64,000 bases of DNA from Macrophomina tecta (Eukaryota > Ascomycota > Dothideomycetes > Botryosphaeriales > Botryosphaeriaceae): contig JAKSGN010000006.1 in assembly GCA_024180945.1 (NCBI GenBank), forward strand, positions 806,001 to 870,000, written 5' to 3'. The position numbers and the translations under genes are program-made. The notes below the pieces were generated by a model. That model was not told the DNA's origin. It worked only from the letters and a program-made list of their open reading frames with translations, and ran no database searches. The first letter of the stretch is position 1, and each line of letters opens with the position of its first letter. This document shows positions 12,835 to 24,474 of the stretch, one piece after another.

Positions 12835-13221
12835 ATACGGTATAGACGAAGCTATCGCGGAACTTTGGCGTGAGAGGCGGAATTGGGCGCTGGCGCGGAG
12901 GTGTCGGAGCGACTGGCGGCGCCTGTATTAGGATTGCGTTCGAAGGCGAGGGAGGGCGAGCATGGGATGTGGTTGCAGGAGAGGCGGCAGAAAAATGGGG
13001 AGAAGTGGATGTGGCGCGGGAAGAGAGCTCTGGGTGTGGGAAGACGCGCTGATGAGAAATTCCTGACCCCGGTCGAGTCGGCGTCATGCACTGCATCACC
13101 CACGCGACGCGCCCGCCCGCACTGCTTGAGCTTCGTGGATCTGCATGAGCTCCGTTGCCGGACCACCCCTCCACCAAGAACCTTCCTTTCTCTCCAGTGC
13201 ATTCGTCCAGGAAATACAGCC
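12835..13221. promoter_or_regulatory. Divergent promoter region between the RIM2-type carrier and CIA30 genes
   Basis: The 387 bp between the two start codons must hold both promoters. Both products act in mitochondria, so shared control is plausible but not shown. No clear TATA box was seen. Confidence 0.45.
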
Positions 13222-14055
13222 ATGCGGTCTACTTCAGTCCTCAGCGCTCCAGGCTTCTGGAAGCGCAGCTTCGACGAGCTCCGCCGCCGCTCCAACACAG
13301 GCATGTCCGACGCCTCGCCGCCGCCACCAGCCCGTGCCTGCTAATGCCCAATTCTTGCAGTCTTCAAGCTCGAGGCCATGAAAGGTGCTGCGCCATTGCC
13401 GCTTATCAACTTCTCCGATCCTTCCTCAATTGGCCAGTGCAAGCGCATGTCTGACGCCGACATTGGCGGCTACTCCGAGATCAACCTGGACTATGAGCCC
13501 GGCTCCACCGATGAGCCTCCCCACGCCCGCTTCCATGGAAACATCTCAATTCAACTACCCCAGAACATGCCCCATGTCACCCGCACCGGTTTTGCTGGTT
13601 GGAGAACCCACGATCGTCCGCCCACCCTCTTCGGCAAGTCGTTATTCGATCTGGACCCATACAAATACTTGGCCCTGCGCGTGAAGTCTGACGGCCGCAA
13701 GTACTTTGTCAATGTGCAGACCGAGTCTGTGGTGCCGACGGATCTACACCAGCACCGCCTTTACGCGCGCAAGCCTGGAGACTGGGAGACGGTGCTGATT
13801 AAGATGAGCGAATTTGTGCGGACAAACCACGGCATTCCCGTAGAGCCGCAGAGGGAGATGATGAGGCAGAGAGTTCGTTCTGTGGGTATCAGCTTGACTG
13901 ACAGGGTGCCTGGACCGTATGAGCTGTGCATCCACAAGATTTGGGCTACAAACGAGTTGAGCGACGGGGAAGCTCTTGAGGATGCTCGTGTGGATGAGCT
14001 TTCCGACGCGCCTTTACTAGAACCCCAGGGAACTGAGAAGCAGAGAGCAAGCTAA
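13222..14055 (+). CDS. CIA30: Complex I intermediate-associated protein 30 (CIA30/NDUFAF1 family)
   Basis: Exons 13222-13300 and 13361-14055 give 257 residues. The family is a mitochondrial assembly factor for respiratory complex I. Signatures are FWKRSFDELRRRS at the N terminus and PLPLINFSDP. Then come the CIA30 domain stretches GYSEINLDY, FHGNISIQLP, FAGWRTHDR, YLALRVKSDGRKYFVNVQT and ISLTDRVPGPYELCIHKI. The intron (13301-13360, 60 bp) begins with GCATGT after ACAG, so it is a GC-AG intron; its CTAAT branch site and TTGCAG acceptor are normal and splicing restores RRRSNTVFKLEAMKG. The start at 13222 is the first ATG in frame and matches the short N terminus usual in fungi. The gene sits between RIM2 and APC5 in the MAT flank. 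Confidence 0.93.
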
Positions 14056-14741
14056 GGATGTAATTGAGGATTTTCATTTGCTAGGGAACCGGAGTTTGGC
14101 GCACACCGAGTAGCGTCTGTGGAGGAGCATCATTGATTTCCGAAAGTAATGCAGCAACACCACGCCCTCGCGGGCATGTGGAGATTACGTGCAGATGGTC
14201 TTTGGAGGTATCATACACAGTCATTGCCCATGCAGATACTCGCAACTTATTTCAAGCATGAACATAGCAAGCTCATCGTTGTTTGCGCAGGAGATGCCTT
14301 CGCGACGGGACGGGCGAAGATGGGCTTTGGCTGCACCCGGGAGGTAAAGGATGTGGGACGTATGTAAATCCAGCGACGTCGAACGATCTGGGGGAACCTC
14401 GATAATGGACATGCAACTTTAGGATCATTGAGCTGCGTATAAATGACAATGCAATCATCCTCTGCGTTGCACCTAGCATTACCATGTTGGAGCACGTTGT
14501 TTCCGTCCAAGCTCCACTGGTGCCCGCCTTCCTGCCGCCGCGACAAAACACCGTGCCTGGCCCCGCCATATTTATGCTCACAACTCCGCCATTCACCGGT
14601 GGCTCGTCTTTCCCCTGACCGTTAGGATCTCACTCGACCATGCGGACTCGGGAACACAAATTGGGCCAAATCTCTGACAGACGCCGTTGAAAGAAAACCA
14701 AAACAACTTACCGTCCCCGGCGCGGCCATCCCATCGCAGCC
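14056..14741. other. Intergenic: CIA30 3' flank and APC5 promoter
   Basis: 686 bp with no supported gene; both flanking genes read to the right. Short antisense frames here are not supported. Confidence 0.4.
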
Positions 14742-17651
14742 ATGGCACGGTACCTCAACCCTCAGAAAATCAGCCTCCTGGTCCTTACGAGCCTGTACTG
14801 CGAGGCCGCAGGCCCCTCCTCCGCCACCCTCCCCATCCTGTCTTTCCTCACCTCGCACCTCCTCTCCTCCCCGACCGACGCCACGTCCGGCGGCGGCGGC
14901 GCGCAGCCCAAGCACGCCGACGACTGCATTCTGACTCTGCACCACTTCGAAAAAGTCCTTGCCGCGCACCCCTACCAGCCCCATCCGGACGACCACGACG
15001 ATGATGCCGCCGCGGCACAAAAAGGCACGACGCTCTACGACGCGTTCCTGGACCGCCTGTGGGCCATCGACAGCCTGGACGCGCTGCACGCCTTCTTCGA
15101 CGGCCTCTCCGGCTTGCTGCTATCCAAGCTCCGCGTGCCTGACGCCGACGCGGAGCGGCCGCGCCGCATCCGCTTGTCGCGCACCTCGCCACTCGGCGTC
15201 TTCGTCAGGCGTGCGCAGCTCGAGTTTGCGCGCCTGCAGTTCCATGATGCGAGTAAGTTGTGGTTGGCGTTCGTCAACTACAAGCTGCCCGCGGCGGAGG
15301 CGTGGCGGGAGCGGAATATGTGTGAGGTCGGGTTCGATGCCAATTTGGCTGAGGTGGGCGTGGAGAAGGGAGATGGGTTGTGGAGGGTGGCGTACGGGGC
15401 GTTGGATGAGATGGGAGAGGAGGAGGGCCTCGCAAGTATGGATGAGGTGGAGCGAGTGCTGGCGTTCCAGATCGATCGGTTACAGAGTAAGATGGCTCGT
15501 TCTGGTTCTGTTTGAGGTATGAGATGCTGACTTGAGAGCAGAGTATGGCAACCGCGTGCCGGATGCCATGAGAGACCGTCTGCGCAAGATGCTGGCGCCG
15601 ACAACTTCGGTGCCGAGCCTTGCGCATTTCGTCAAGTGGGCTTGCTCCATTTTCCCACTTGAGCAAACGAGAAAGCATGCTGATGAGTTGCAGGTTCTTC
15701 GACGCTTGGAGAGCAGGCGATTATACGTCTTCTTTTGATAACCTGCATCGGTACTTTGATTACACCATGCAGACGAGAGACAAGACGTACTATCAGTACG
15801 CTCTCCTACACATGGCCATTCTCCAAGCGGACTTTGGCTGCTTCAGTGAGGCTATTGCAGCTATGAACGAGACCATTGCCACTGCACGCGAGAACCAAGA
15901 CATGAGCTGTCTCAACTTCAGCTTGAGCTGGCTGAACCACCTCGCTAAAGCTCACCCAAAGCAGATTAGGGCGTCAGGCTACGGCGGAATGTTGGGTTCG
16001 GAGCGGGATGGTCTATCGTTCTTGAAGTCGAAAGCAAGAGAGACCAAGACGTGGAGCTTGCTGAGCTCTACGCTCTTGGGTGAGGCGAAGATGCTTCTCT
16101 CCAACGTACGTAAAGCATTGTGGAGATGAGTGAGAATTGCACTAAGTTCGAGACAGGGTTCCAGCGTCCCTCGTGCTTTCGAGCAAATCTATCAGTCTGC
16201 GCATCTGAACGTGGTCCACAACATCAGGAGCAACATCGGATCCCAAATGCTGATGCAGTCATCGCTGTATAGCCGACTCGGTATAGTAACACAGTCCTCC
16301 AACTTGCATGATGTACACTAACATCTTCATCTTAGGTGTCACTGAACTATCGGATGCGGTGTGCGACATCCTCCGGGAGTGCTATGGGAGCGTCTGCCCA
16401 ATTGAGGATATTCTAAGATCAATCTGTCATAGCGCATACATCGTATGGACCATCAACGCCGGCTGAAACAAGGAGAAATGCTGACAACGGTGCAGCTATC
16501 TCAAGCTGGGAAATATACGGAGGCCTTTGAGATGCTAGACTCCATTGAACGTACACACCACCGCACTCTCAAGTTCCATCAGTACATCAGTAACTACACG
16601 GCTTTATTAAAAGCGAAGAGAGCACTGAGAAGGTGAGTACAGAGAACAGCAGACTTTGCGGGGTCTGAATCTGCCGCAAGCACATTATTGACCGTACTCA
16701 CAGAGGAGACTTTATGACCTCGACCCACCTGCTCTCCTCCCTCCGTGCCTTCCGTCCCACAGATCCTGAAATCCAGTATCAACTTTCCATCCTAGAGATC
16801 GACTCATTGACACGGACGGGTGCATTCGCTGCGGCCTACGAGCGTATCGATGAGTTGGTGGCGGAGCTCAAGGCGGAGGATGCGGACGTCTATCAGCGTG
16901 TGCACCTGCTTGTCCTCAAGGCGTCGCTTTTCGCAAAGACCGGTATCCCCGAGAAAGGATTTAGTCTCGCAATGAGAGCTGCGAGTGCAGCCCACCGAGC
17001 ACGATTGTGGCCGGCGCTGTGGGAGGCACTGGGCGTCGTGATGGGCGTGTTGGTGGAGCTGGGAGAGTGCAGAGCTGCCAGAAGGGTTGGCGATGCTGTG
17101 TGTCCATTGGTATATCCACATTTCTATACTCTCTTCCCCACCCTTCCCAGCATCTCATCTCTGCTCACTCAGGTTCCCGTCCTAACCGAGAGTCACCCAA
17201 ATAGGCCCTCGAAGCTGGCGACGAAGCCCTCTGCGCAAAGCTCTACCTCATCCAAGCCGACGCCTGCATCGGCATCGCCGGCGAAGAACACCAACATCAC
17301 CATTCTACCTCTACACCCTCTTCTTCAACAACGAACCCTCTCCCACTCCCCTCCACCGGCGCTTCCGCGTCGGCGACATCGAAGATCGACGAGGCCCTTC
17401 TCTTCCTGGATAAAGCCCGTCAATGCTTCAGCGACATTGAAGACATCCGTGGCGAGTGCGAGTGCATGGCCAAGCGCGCGCTGCTGGTGAAGTTAAAGGT
17501 GGCGACAGCCGAGGGCGGGGCTGGTGGTACCGGCGGCTCGACTGCTGCGCCATGGAAGGATGATACCGCGGTTGACGAGGCGGTGGGGTACATCAGCCAG
17601 TACAAGAGTGTTTTCGAGGTAGAAAGCGGTATGGGCGAGACAGTACGGTGA
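14742..17651 (+). CDS. APC5: Anaphase-promoting complex subunit 5
   Basis: Eight exons: 14742-15486, 15542-15635, 15694-16105, 16157-16280, 16336-16442, 16496-16632, 16704-17109 and 17205-17651. They join in phase to 823 residues; all introns (51-95 bp) are GT-AG. Apc5 is a TPR-like scaffold subunit of the nuclear APC/C ubiquitin ligase that drives mitotic exit. The N terminus MARYLNPQKISLLVL and PILSFLTSHLL are typical. The Apc5 domain (~279-400) contains FFDAWRAGDYTSSFDNLHRY, YALLHMAILQADFG and EAIAAMNETIATAREN. Later helices (QAGKYTEAFEML, EAGDEALCAKLYLIQAD) are TPR-like. A low-complexity Ser/Thr/His insert interrupts the C-terminal region. APC5 is a standard flank of the MAT locus in Pezizomycotina. 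The last two exon joins are less conserved but phase-consistent. Confidence 0.88.
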
Positions 17652-18072
17652 AAGGGAGACGCGGAAGAAGAAAGCCTTGCACAGAGTGGCGTAGGACGCA
17701 GATGAGACATGAAGGGCGAGCTTCTCCGTCATCCTGAGGGAATGGGCATATAGAGAATAATGGGACACGGTATTTTTGTCATTGAGGTGTGGAGACATCG
17801 CCATAGAGATGCGCAGATAGAGCGGTAGAAACAAAAGGAATGGCATTTGTAGTACAATGTCTGGTAGTATATGCGTGCCTGTCCGGGGTTCAGGTTCCTT
17901 CGAGGGCACATAATGGTTCGCGGGTCCCCGGTTTTTTGCGAAGAATTCGAATGGAAGGCCACTTTCGCCTCGTCGTTTGGCTCTATGTACAAATTGCAGA
18001 ATGCTATTTGCTCCCTTTCCCGATTACGTCAAACGAGCAGAGGGGTAAGACATCACTGGTTAAAAGAGATGT
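17652..18072. other. Intergenic between the convergent APC5 and COX13 genes
   Basis: 421 bp between the APC5 stop and the COX13 stop on the other strand, holding both 3' UTRs. No gene recognised. Confidence 0.4.
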
Positions 18073-19339
18073 TTACTCGTCCTTCTTGTGGTAGTTGACC
18101 TTGTCGTTCCAGAAGAGGGTCTATGAGGGATGAGGTCAGCATGCTGTGCTATCTTCACCATACTATAGGACAAACGCAAACACGTCGCCATGACGTCTGC
18201 TGCTCCCTTATCAGGTAGCTGCAAAGAGGAGCTCTTGCTGAATTCACCTAGAAGCTCCAGACGCGCGGCTCATGCTTCATGAATACATCGCACGCATGGC
18301 CACTCCTCTCTTCCTCTTCACCAACACACCGAGCAGATGGAAGCAAAGGAAGAAGGTGACGTAACACATCCAAAGGTAAGGAAGCTTGCTCACCTTGTCA
18401 CCGTCACCCCAGAAGAAGTTCTTGGTGCGGAGGTTCTGGTAAGGGTACTCGGGACGCTCCTCAAGCGGGGGCATGTGAGAAACGTGCTCCCAGTGCTCGT
18501 TCCACAGCCTATACGCGTTGGCGCCAGCGATGGCGAGAGCGGGAATGACGACGCTGAAAAGGTAAGTGGTCAGCCAATTGGTCTTCTCGATGGCTATATT
18601 TCACGGAAAGTCCGCCGGCCGTGGCACAGCTTCCCTTCCATCCGCCCTCTTCTCTTTTCTCATCAAGGTCGATTCCGAGAATATTGCAAACAGCAAATGC
18701 AACTATCCATGGGGAGTCGAAGCATTCGTCTGAACGTAAATGTCCAAAGACCTAATGAGACTTAGATCTGAATGAATGCGTCGACTATCCCCAGTAAGAG
18801 CTGGCTGTAATATTTCTGACACCGACCTTGTGTCCCATTGGAACTTTCAAGATAGGTGAGCAGGCCTCGTCAGGCGGGTCGAAAACGAGCTTCGCATCCC
18901 GCATCGATATCCCATGCTAACCGCTCGGCCCAACAGATCTTCGTCGCGATTGGAAAAAGGTAGAATCAGGCATTGGCACTCACTAGATGGAAAGCTTGCG
19001 CCAGAGGTCTGTATCGAGTACTGAGTCAGTATCATTGCACCTTTAATCCCACCCACGAAACCACAGCGCAAGTCCTTCTCTCCTCGTCAAAGCCGTATCC
19101 TGCCTCTGCAGCCTCCTCCCCCCTTTCCCTTCAATGAAAGCTGCCAGGAAACAAAAGGTAGGTCACAGATATGGTAGGTACGCACCGCTGGTCTCGGCGG
19201 CGTGCTGCTTGACGGCAGCGCGCTCGCGGTTGAAGGCGTTGTCAGCGGCGCCCTCGAAATGAGTCTGAGAGGCCCAGCGGCGAGTGGCCGGGGTGCGCAG
19301 GGCCTGCGCGGAGCGACGGAGGACGGCGCGGGACAGCAT
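18073..19339 (-). CDS. COX13: Cytochrome c oxidase subunit VIa
   Basis: Four minus-strand exons, 19339-19186, 19008-18984, 18553-18394 and 18120-18073, give 128 residues. The N terminus MLSRAVLRRSAQALR is a mitochondrial presequence. The core reads AVKQHAAETSDLWRKLSI across exons 1-2, then one inner-membrane helix (VVIPALAIAGANAY), LWNEHWEHVSHMPPLEERPE and RTKNFFWGDGDK. The last exon gives TLFWNDKVNYHKKDE. The subunit is a nuclear-encoded part of respiratory complex IV. Introns of 177, 430 and 273 bp make up most of the gene, and exon 2 is a 25 nt micro-exon. All junctions are GT-AG and restore the conserved protein without gaps. COX13 (cox6a) is a classic MAT neighbour beside APN2. Confidence 0.93.
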
Positions 19340-19912
19340 TGTCGCGAATATCGATCGGCGGCGGGTTGGAGTGGAGATGGGGGTGGACGATTGGGGGTGG
19401 TGCGGGTTGATGTCGAAGCTGCAGGTTGACGCTGTGCGGCGCCGAGAAACCGCTCCGCGTCACACCACCTTCCTCCCTTCACCCCGGCTGCTCCGCGCTC
19501 TTGGCGCTCCGCCCTCGCGCGCCCACTCCGCTCGCCTCGCCTCTGACGACATCGCCTTTGCCCGCAACGCGACTGGTCCGAGGTCCTGGCGGCGACGCCT
19601 CAGATCTGGGGTAGCCCTCATCTCTGCGCACGCGTCGACGCGTCCATCCACACGTTCCCCCTTCTGCAGTTTCAACACTCCTAAGGAGTTTCTGCATAAC
19701 GCCCGCAGCGCAGTCACTGCTTGCTCCGGTCATGAACTCGTGCCACCGTCGCATCCGCCGCTCCGCGCAGATTTGCCAGCCGTCTGGCTAAGGAGCTTGC
19801 ATCGTCAATTGCCCTGCATCGCCTTTTAGTCTCGCTTTCTCGGTTAGAAAAGAAGAAGAAAAAATCGCACCCTTCCTGCTACGCAATACGAAGTTTGCGC
19901 TGCGTTGCAACA
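19340..19912. promoter_or_regulatory. Divergent promoter region between COX13 and APN2
   Basis: 573 bp between the two start codons; both promoters must lie here. GC-rich frames inside it are not conserved in any way I recognise. No TATA box is evident. Confidence 0.45.
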
Positions 19913-22126
19913 ATGCCGCCGCTTCGTATAACGACCTGGAATGTCAACGGCATTCGAAACCCGTTCGGGTACCAGCCATGGCGGGACAAACGGACCTTCG
20001 AAGCCATGTTTGATCTGCTTGAGGCGGATATTGTCATCATGCAAGAGCTGAAGATCCAGCGGAAAGACCTGCGCGATGACATGGTGCTGGTACCTGGTTG
20101 GGACTGCTTCTTCAGTCTGCCGAAGCATAAGAAAGGTGTGTAGTCTAGGGGAGTCGGTTGCGATGGCTTGCGTTATAGGAGGAGAAGGATTAATGGGAAT
20201 AAACAGCTAACTTCCGCAGGATACTCCGGCGTCGCCATTTATACCCGTACATCCAAATGCGCCCCCATCCGTGCCGAAGAAGGCTTGCTCGGCGTCCTGT
20301 GCCCACCCGGCTCCTCAACACCCTACCGCGACCTTTCTCCCAATTGCCACATCGGTGGATACCCGACAGACGATCAGATCGAACAGGCCGGTCGTGTGGA
20401 CCCGGCGGCGCTGGACGCCGAGGGGCGATGCGTCGCAGTGGAATTCCCGGCATTCGTGTTGCTGGGCGTCTATAGTCCGGCTAATAGCAACGGTATGCGT
20501 GACGACTTCCGCCATGCATTTTTCAGCTGCCTCGATGCTCGGATACGGAACCTCACGAAGGAAGGAAAGCGCGTCGTCCTCTGCGGAGATCTCAACGTAT
20601 CTCGCTCGGAGATCGATACGGCTAATGCGGAGGACAACATGCGGAAGGAAGGTATTACACACGAAGAGTACATCTCGGTGGGCAACCGACGCATCTTCAA
20701 TCAGATGCTAGAGGGTGGCGATGTCGTGCCGCCAAGAGACAGTGGCAGGGAAGTGCCAGTGCTATGGGATACGTGCCGAGAGTTTCATCCCAACAGGAAG
20801 GGAATGTTCACGCATTGGGAGCAAAAGATCAACGCCAGGCCGGGCAACTTCGGGTCACGGATTGACTTTGTACTCTGCAGCATCTCGATGAAGGAGTGGG
20901 TGGAGAGCGCTGACATCCAGGAGGGACTGATGGTAAGTTTTTCATTGCAGTTCTCAGCCACCTTCTGCTGACCTTGAGCTTAGGGATCGGACCATTGCCC
21001 TGTCTATGCAATTCTGAAGGAGAGGGTCGTCATTGATGGCGAGGACGTGCCGCTAGTGGACATCATGAACCCCCCTGGGATGTTTGACAACGGCAAGCGA
21101 CTGCGTGATTGGACGTTGAAGGACTCTCCATCTTTCTCCGGGAGACTACTTCCTGAATTTGATAGGAGGCGGAGCATTAAGGACATGTTCTTACGAAGGC
21201 CCACTAACAGCCAGCCCGTGGCGAAAGCGCAGGAAGCAAAAGACATTGTATCGACCGCAAGCAATACCACCACGCTATCAATGGCGAAGGGGGCTACACA
21301 GGAGGAAGATGTTACTCATCCCACTTCATCGGAGGGATTTCAACAGAGCCAGACATCATTATCGTCTCAAATTGATGAGAGCGTCCAACCTCGTTCTGCA
21401 GCAAGCCCAGAGAAGAAGCGTCCCGCTGCTGATTCATCAGTAGCCACGTCCAGCAAAAAGAAGAGACAGTCCAGTACCGCGAAAACGCAACCAAGTACTT
21501 TGAAGGGACAGCAATCTCTGAAAGGATTCTTCAGGCCAGCCGCACCGTTGCCCCGTGAAGACAGTGCTTCTTCAGCGAAAAATCCCAACAGCCCGTCTGG
21601 ATCGCCTGTGCAGCAGGCACCACAAGCCACCGCTGCGCAAGTTTCAGGAAACAGGTCTGCCCAAGGTGAGACGCGCCCCGACCTCTTACAATATGCGCAG
21701 AGTGTTCAGGCAACGAACGGCTTGGGCAAGGACAACACCAGCGTTTACGCTTCTCCGTTGTCGTCTTCATTGAAAGACTCATCTCGTTCGCCAAATAACC
21801 CGCCCAACGCTGACGACCCAATCGCCGTTGCTGATATCACTCCTGCTGATTCCACCGATCTTGATACGAGTACTCCTGCCTCTCCGCCCTTCATCGACCC
21901 CATCGTCTCTAAAGAGTCATGGGATAAGCTCTTCACCAAGCCAAGCCCTCCGCGTTGTGAAGACCACAACGAACCCTGCATCACCCTGACGACGAAGAAG
22001 CCCGGCGTCAATTGTGGTCGCGCGTTCTGGATCTGTCCGAGGCCGGTAGGGCCGACGGGCGAAAAGGAGAAGAATACGCAGTGGAGGTGTAGGACGTTCA
22101 TCTGGGCGAGCGATTGGAATGGTTAA
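19913..22126 (+). CDS. APN2: DNA-(apurinic or apyrimidinic site) endonuclease 2
   Basis: Exons 19913-20135, 20220-20932 and 20984-22126 give 692 residues. The N-terminal endonuclease/exonuclease/phosphatase domain (~1-350) has the ExoIII-family motifs ITTWNVNGIRNP, the metal-binding QELKI, LGVYSPAN, LCGDLNVSRSEID, GSRIDFVLCS and the catalytic GSDHCPV spanning the last splice site. A Ser/Pro-rich linker contains a PCNA-interaction box, QQSLKGFF, near residue 495. A C-terminal GRF zinc finger starts at PRCEDHNEPC and continues through CGRAFWICPRP and QWRCRTFIW. It is the nuclear base-excision repair AP endonuclease. Everything needed for activity appears present. It marks the left edge of the MAT region. 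Confidence 0.95.
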
Positions 22127-22401
22127 AAACTTATATGCCGGACATTAGTGAGATGGGATGAAGTGAAAGCATTTTTCCGTCAACTTGCAGTGACATGGTT
22201 CATGGCGTTCGGTGGTTGAGCACTACGCGTTTCTTGGGCTGCTGACATTGGTGCGCTATAGCTAGTGAGAAATGAAAACGACCACGGTACACAAATCACA
22301 GGTCCGCCGCCCATCCTTTTCCACAACCTCACTTCAACACGAATCTATCAAACAGCGCTACACACCTGACTGCTACCAACACTCATACCTCACACGACAC
22401 C

Positions 22402-23677
22402 ATGGACGATCGCAGACAGATGCTCTCAGAGGCCAGCTCGGTCGAGATGAGCACATCTTCCCTTGGTGCTGATATCTCTGATAATTTTCGCCTGCTCGAC
22501 GTGCTCGACGATGAATCAACCGACTTCGCCAAGCTAGACCAAGACATCCCTCCGGAGCACCAGCTGGGCCGGCTTCTTTCGATTCGATCCCATGTTCTCC
22601 ACCATTTCCAGCTTCGCCGAGCAACAAGCCGCTCTCGAAGCTGAGCCTGGATACAGGCAGATCGGTGCGGGAGCATGCGGCGTGATATACGCACAAAACG
22701 GTAAAACCATGGTCTTCAAGCTGGCGAGATACGATGACCACCAACTGTGGAACGACTATCTGAACAACACGCGAGTATGGGAAGCCCTCGCTCGAAACCC
22801 TGAGGTTTCGGATGTAATCCATGTTCCACAGCCCCGCTTCTATGTCCCGAATTCCGAGCAATCGTGGTGGGGAAAGCACCGGGACTTAATTCCTGGTAAC
22901 CACGTCAATCTCCCTACTGCAGCCCTATGCATCGAAAGAATCTTCCCTCTACCAGCGGAGGTCCGCAGGAGACTCATCAAGGCTTTCTGCGCTCCACAGA
23001 TCCAGCCCAGAGCTATGGAGTCCCAAGGGAACAAAGATTGTCTCGTCCGCATCTACCTGGGATCCCGCACAAGCAGGGTCAATGGAGCTTTCTTCTCGCT
23101 CCGGAACTTCAAGCTTCATCTTGATCAGATGCTCCGATTGGAAATGCCCATCTTCGACTTCGCATCACACATTGCTGGGGCATTGGCCGCCATTCATTGG
23201 GCTGCAGGAATAGACGGCAGAGACATTGAGTTTGTCTTGGGTAGTGCACGCATTACCCCACTGGTAAAGCATCTGACTGCCCAAGAGATCGAAGAATCTG
23301 AGCCCGGATCCTACACGGAGCCGCGGGTCGCACGCAGGACGAAGTTTTTGCAGCAATCAATTCATCTTTGGGTCCTTGACTTCAACCAGTGCCAAAAGTT
23401 TCCCAAGGACAGCCAAGGTGTCCTCCAGGTTGCGGATTCGTTCATAGTCAACGATCCTTACTTTCCCAGGCCACCTTCCGAACACGCAGAAGACTACGAA
23501 GTTAAGCTTTGGGACATCTTCGCACTTCGTTACCTTCAAGTTTCCGCGAGGATTCTACAACAGACTCCAGAGTACAAATCGCTGCCTGGCGAATTTATTA
23601 GTGCAGTTATCAAACAACAGGAGGAGAAGCTGAAGAAGCAACAGGAGGCTAGCATTGCTTCTGTAAGTGGTCCTTGA
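22402..23677 (+). pseudogene. DUF3669-domain protein gene with an apparent one-base frameshift
   Basis: An ATG frame starts at 22402 (MDDRRQMLSEASS) and runs through GRLLSIRS to about 22585. The rest of the protein continues in the next frame from MFSTISSFAEQ at 22592 to the stop at 23675-23677. Loss of one C from the CCC at 22586-22589 would make the two parts continuous, and no intron fits. The second part carries the fungal DUF3669 pattern: GYRQIGAGACGVIY, VFKLARYDDHQLWNDY, NKDCLVRIYLGSR, FFSLRNFKLHLDQM, AAIHWAAGIDGRDIEFVLGS and LWVLDFNQC. These proteins look kinase-like in layout but have no known role. The break may be a real mutation, a read error, or the true start may be 22592 (361 residues). 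It lies between APN2 and the MAT genes and may belong to the idiomorph. Confidence 0.75.
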
Positions 23678-24474
23678 AGAGCTCAGGCTTCTGGTTCCAA
23701 AAGAATTGTGGCTCATCTTCGCTCGAGGATACACCCCGGTGGCGTGGAAGCTCTGGAGGGAGTGGGTTCTTGCACTGCACTTTACTGGCATTCCTTTACT
23801 TTCTGCATATTATTTCTTGAGCTCACTTCCATTCTGCAAGCAAGCGAACGCGAAGTGTGCCTGTAGTCATTGCTGCGGTGGGCTTTGATATGGAGCGCCA
23901 GTTGCGGACTTGAAGGTCTCCGCGCTTCACTCGGAGAACGCTTTTGTGAGAACATAAGCCCGCTATTCTTATATCGAAATATCGGAAATCCATTCGGATG
24001 GCTAAGGAATGATAACACTAAGGAGGAATCAGCACCTATAATTTAATAAGCTTTCGTCAATCGCTCATGACATTAAGGCTTGTACCGCTGAAATGCATTG
24101 CTATCAAGGAAGAGATGCGCAACGCATCTGAATGCACACATTCTTATTTCCGGAAGTCTAGAGATCTGATCTGATAAGACAATAAAATACCCAGAACGAG
24201 GAGGAACGAAGTTTCCGTCCACATGTAGCTATCATTAATTTTGGATGTTCGGAGGGTTTATCAGTAGCATCAAACAACTGCATAAAGATGGCTAAAGCAA
24301 TCATACAGGTGTAACAGTCTGTAATCTGCATTAACACTCACGTCCGGATGGCTGCTTCTAGTTCCCGTAAGATTAATGACAGAAAGAGCAAATGAGAGAG
24401 CATCATGCTTAGATTTCCTATGAGCTACCTAGAATCGGCCACAGCGTAGCAGACTGATGTGAACCTATCCGCTA
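23678..24474. other. Intergenic, 0.8 kb, 3' flanks of converging genes
   Basis: Lies between the DUF3669 gene (+) and the divergent MAT partner gene (-). It is noticeably AT-richer between about 24000 and 24450. No coding signal recognised. Confidence 0.4.
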
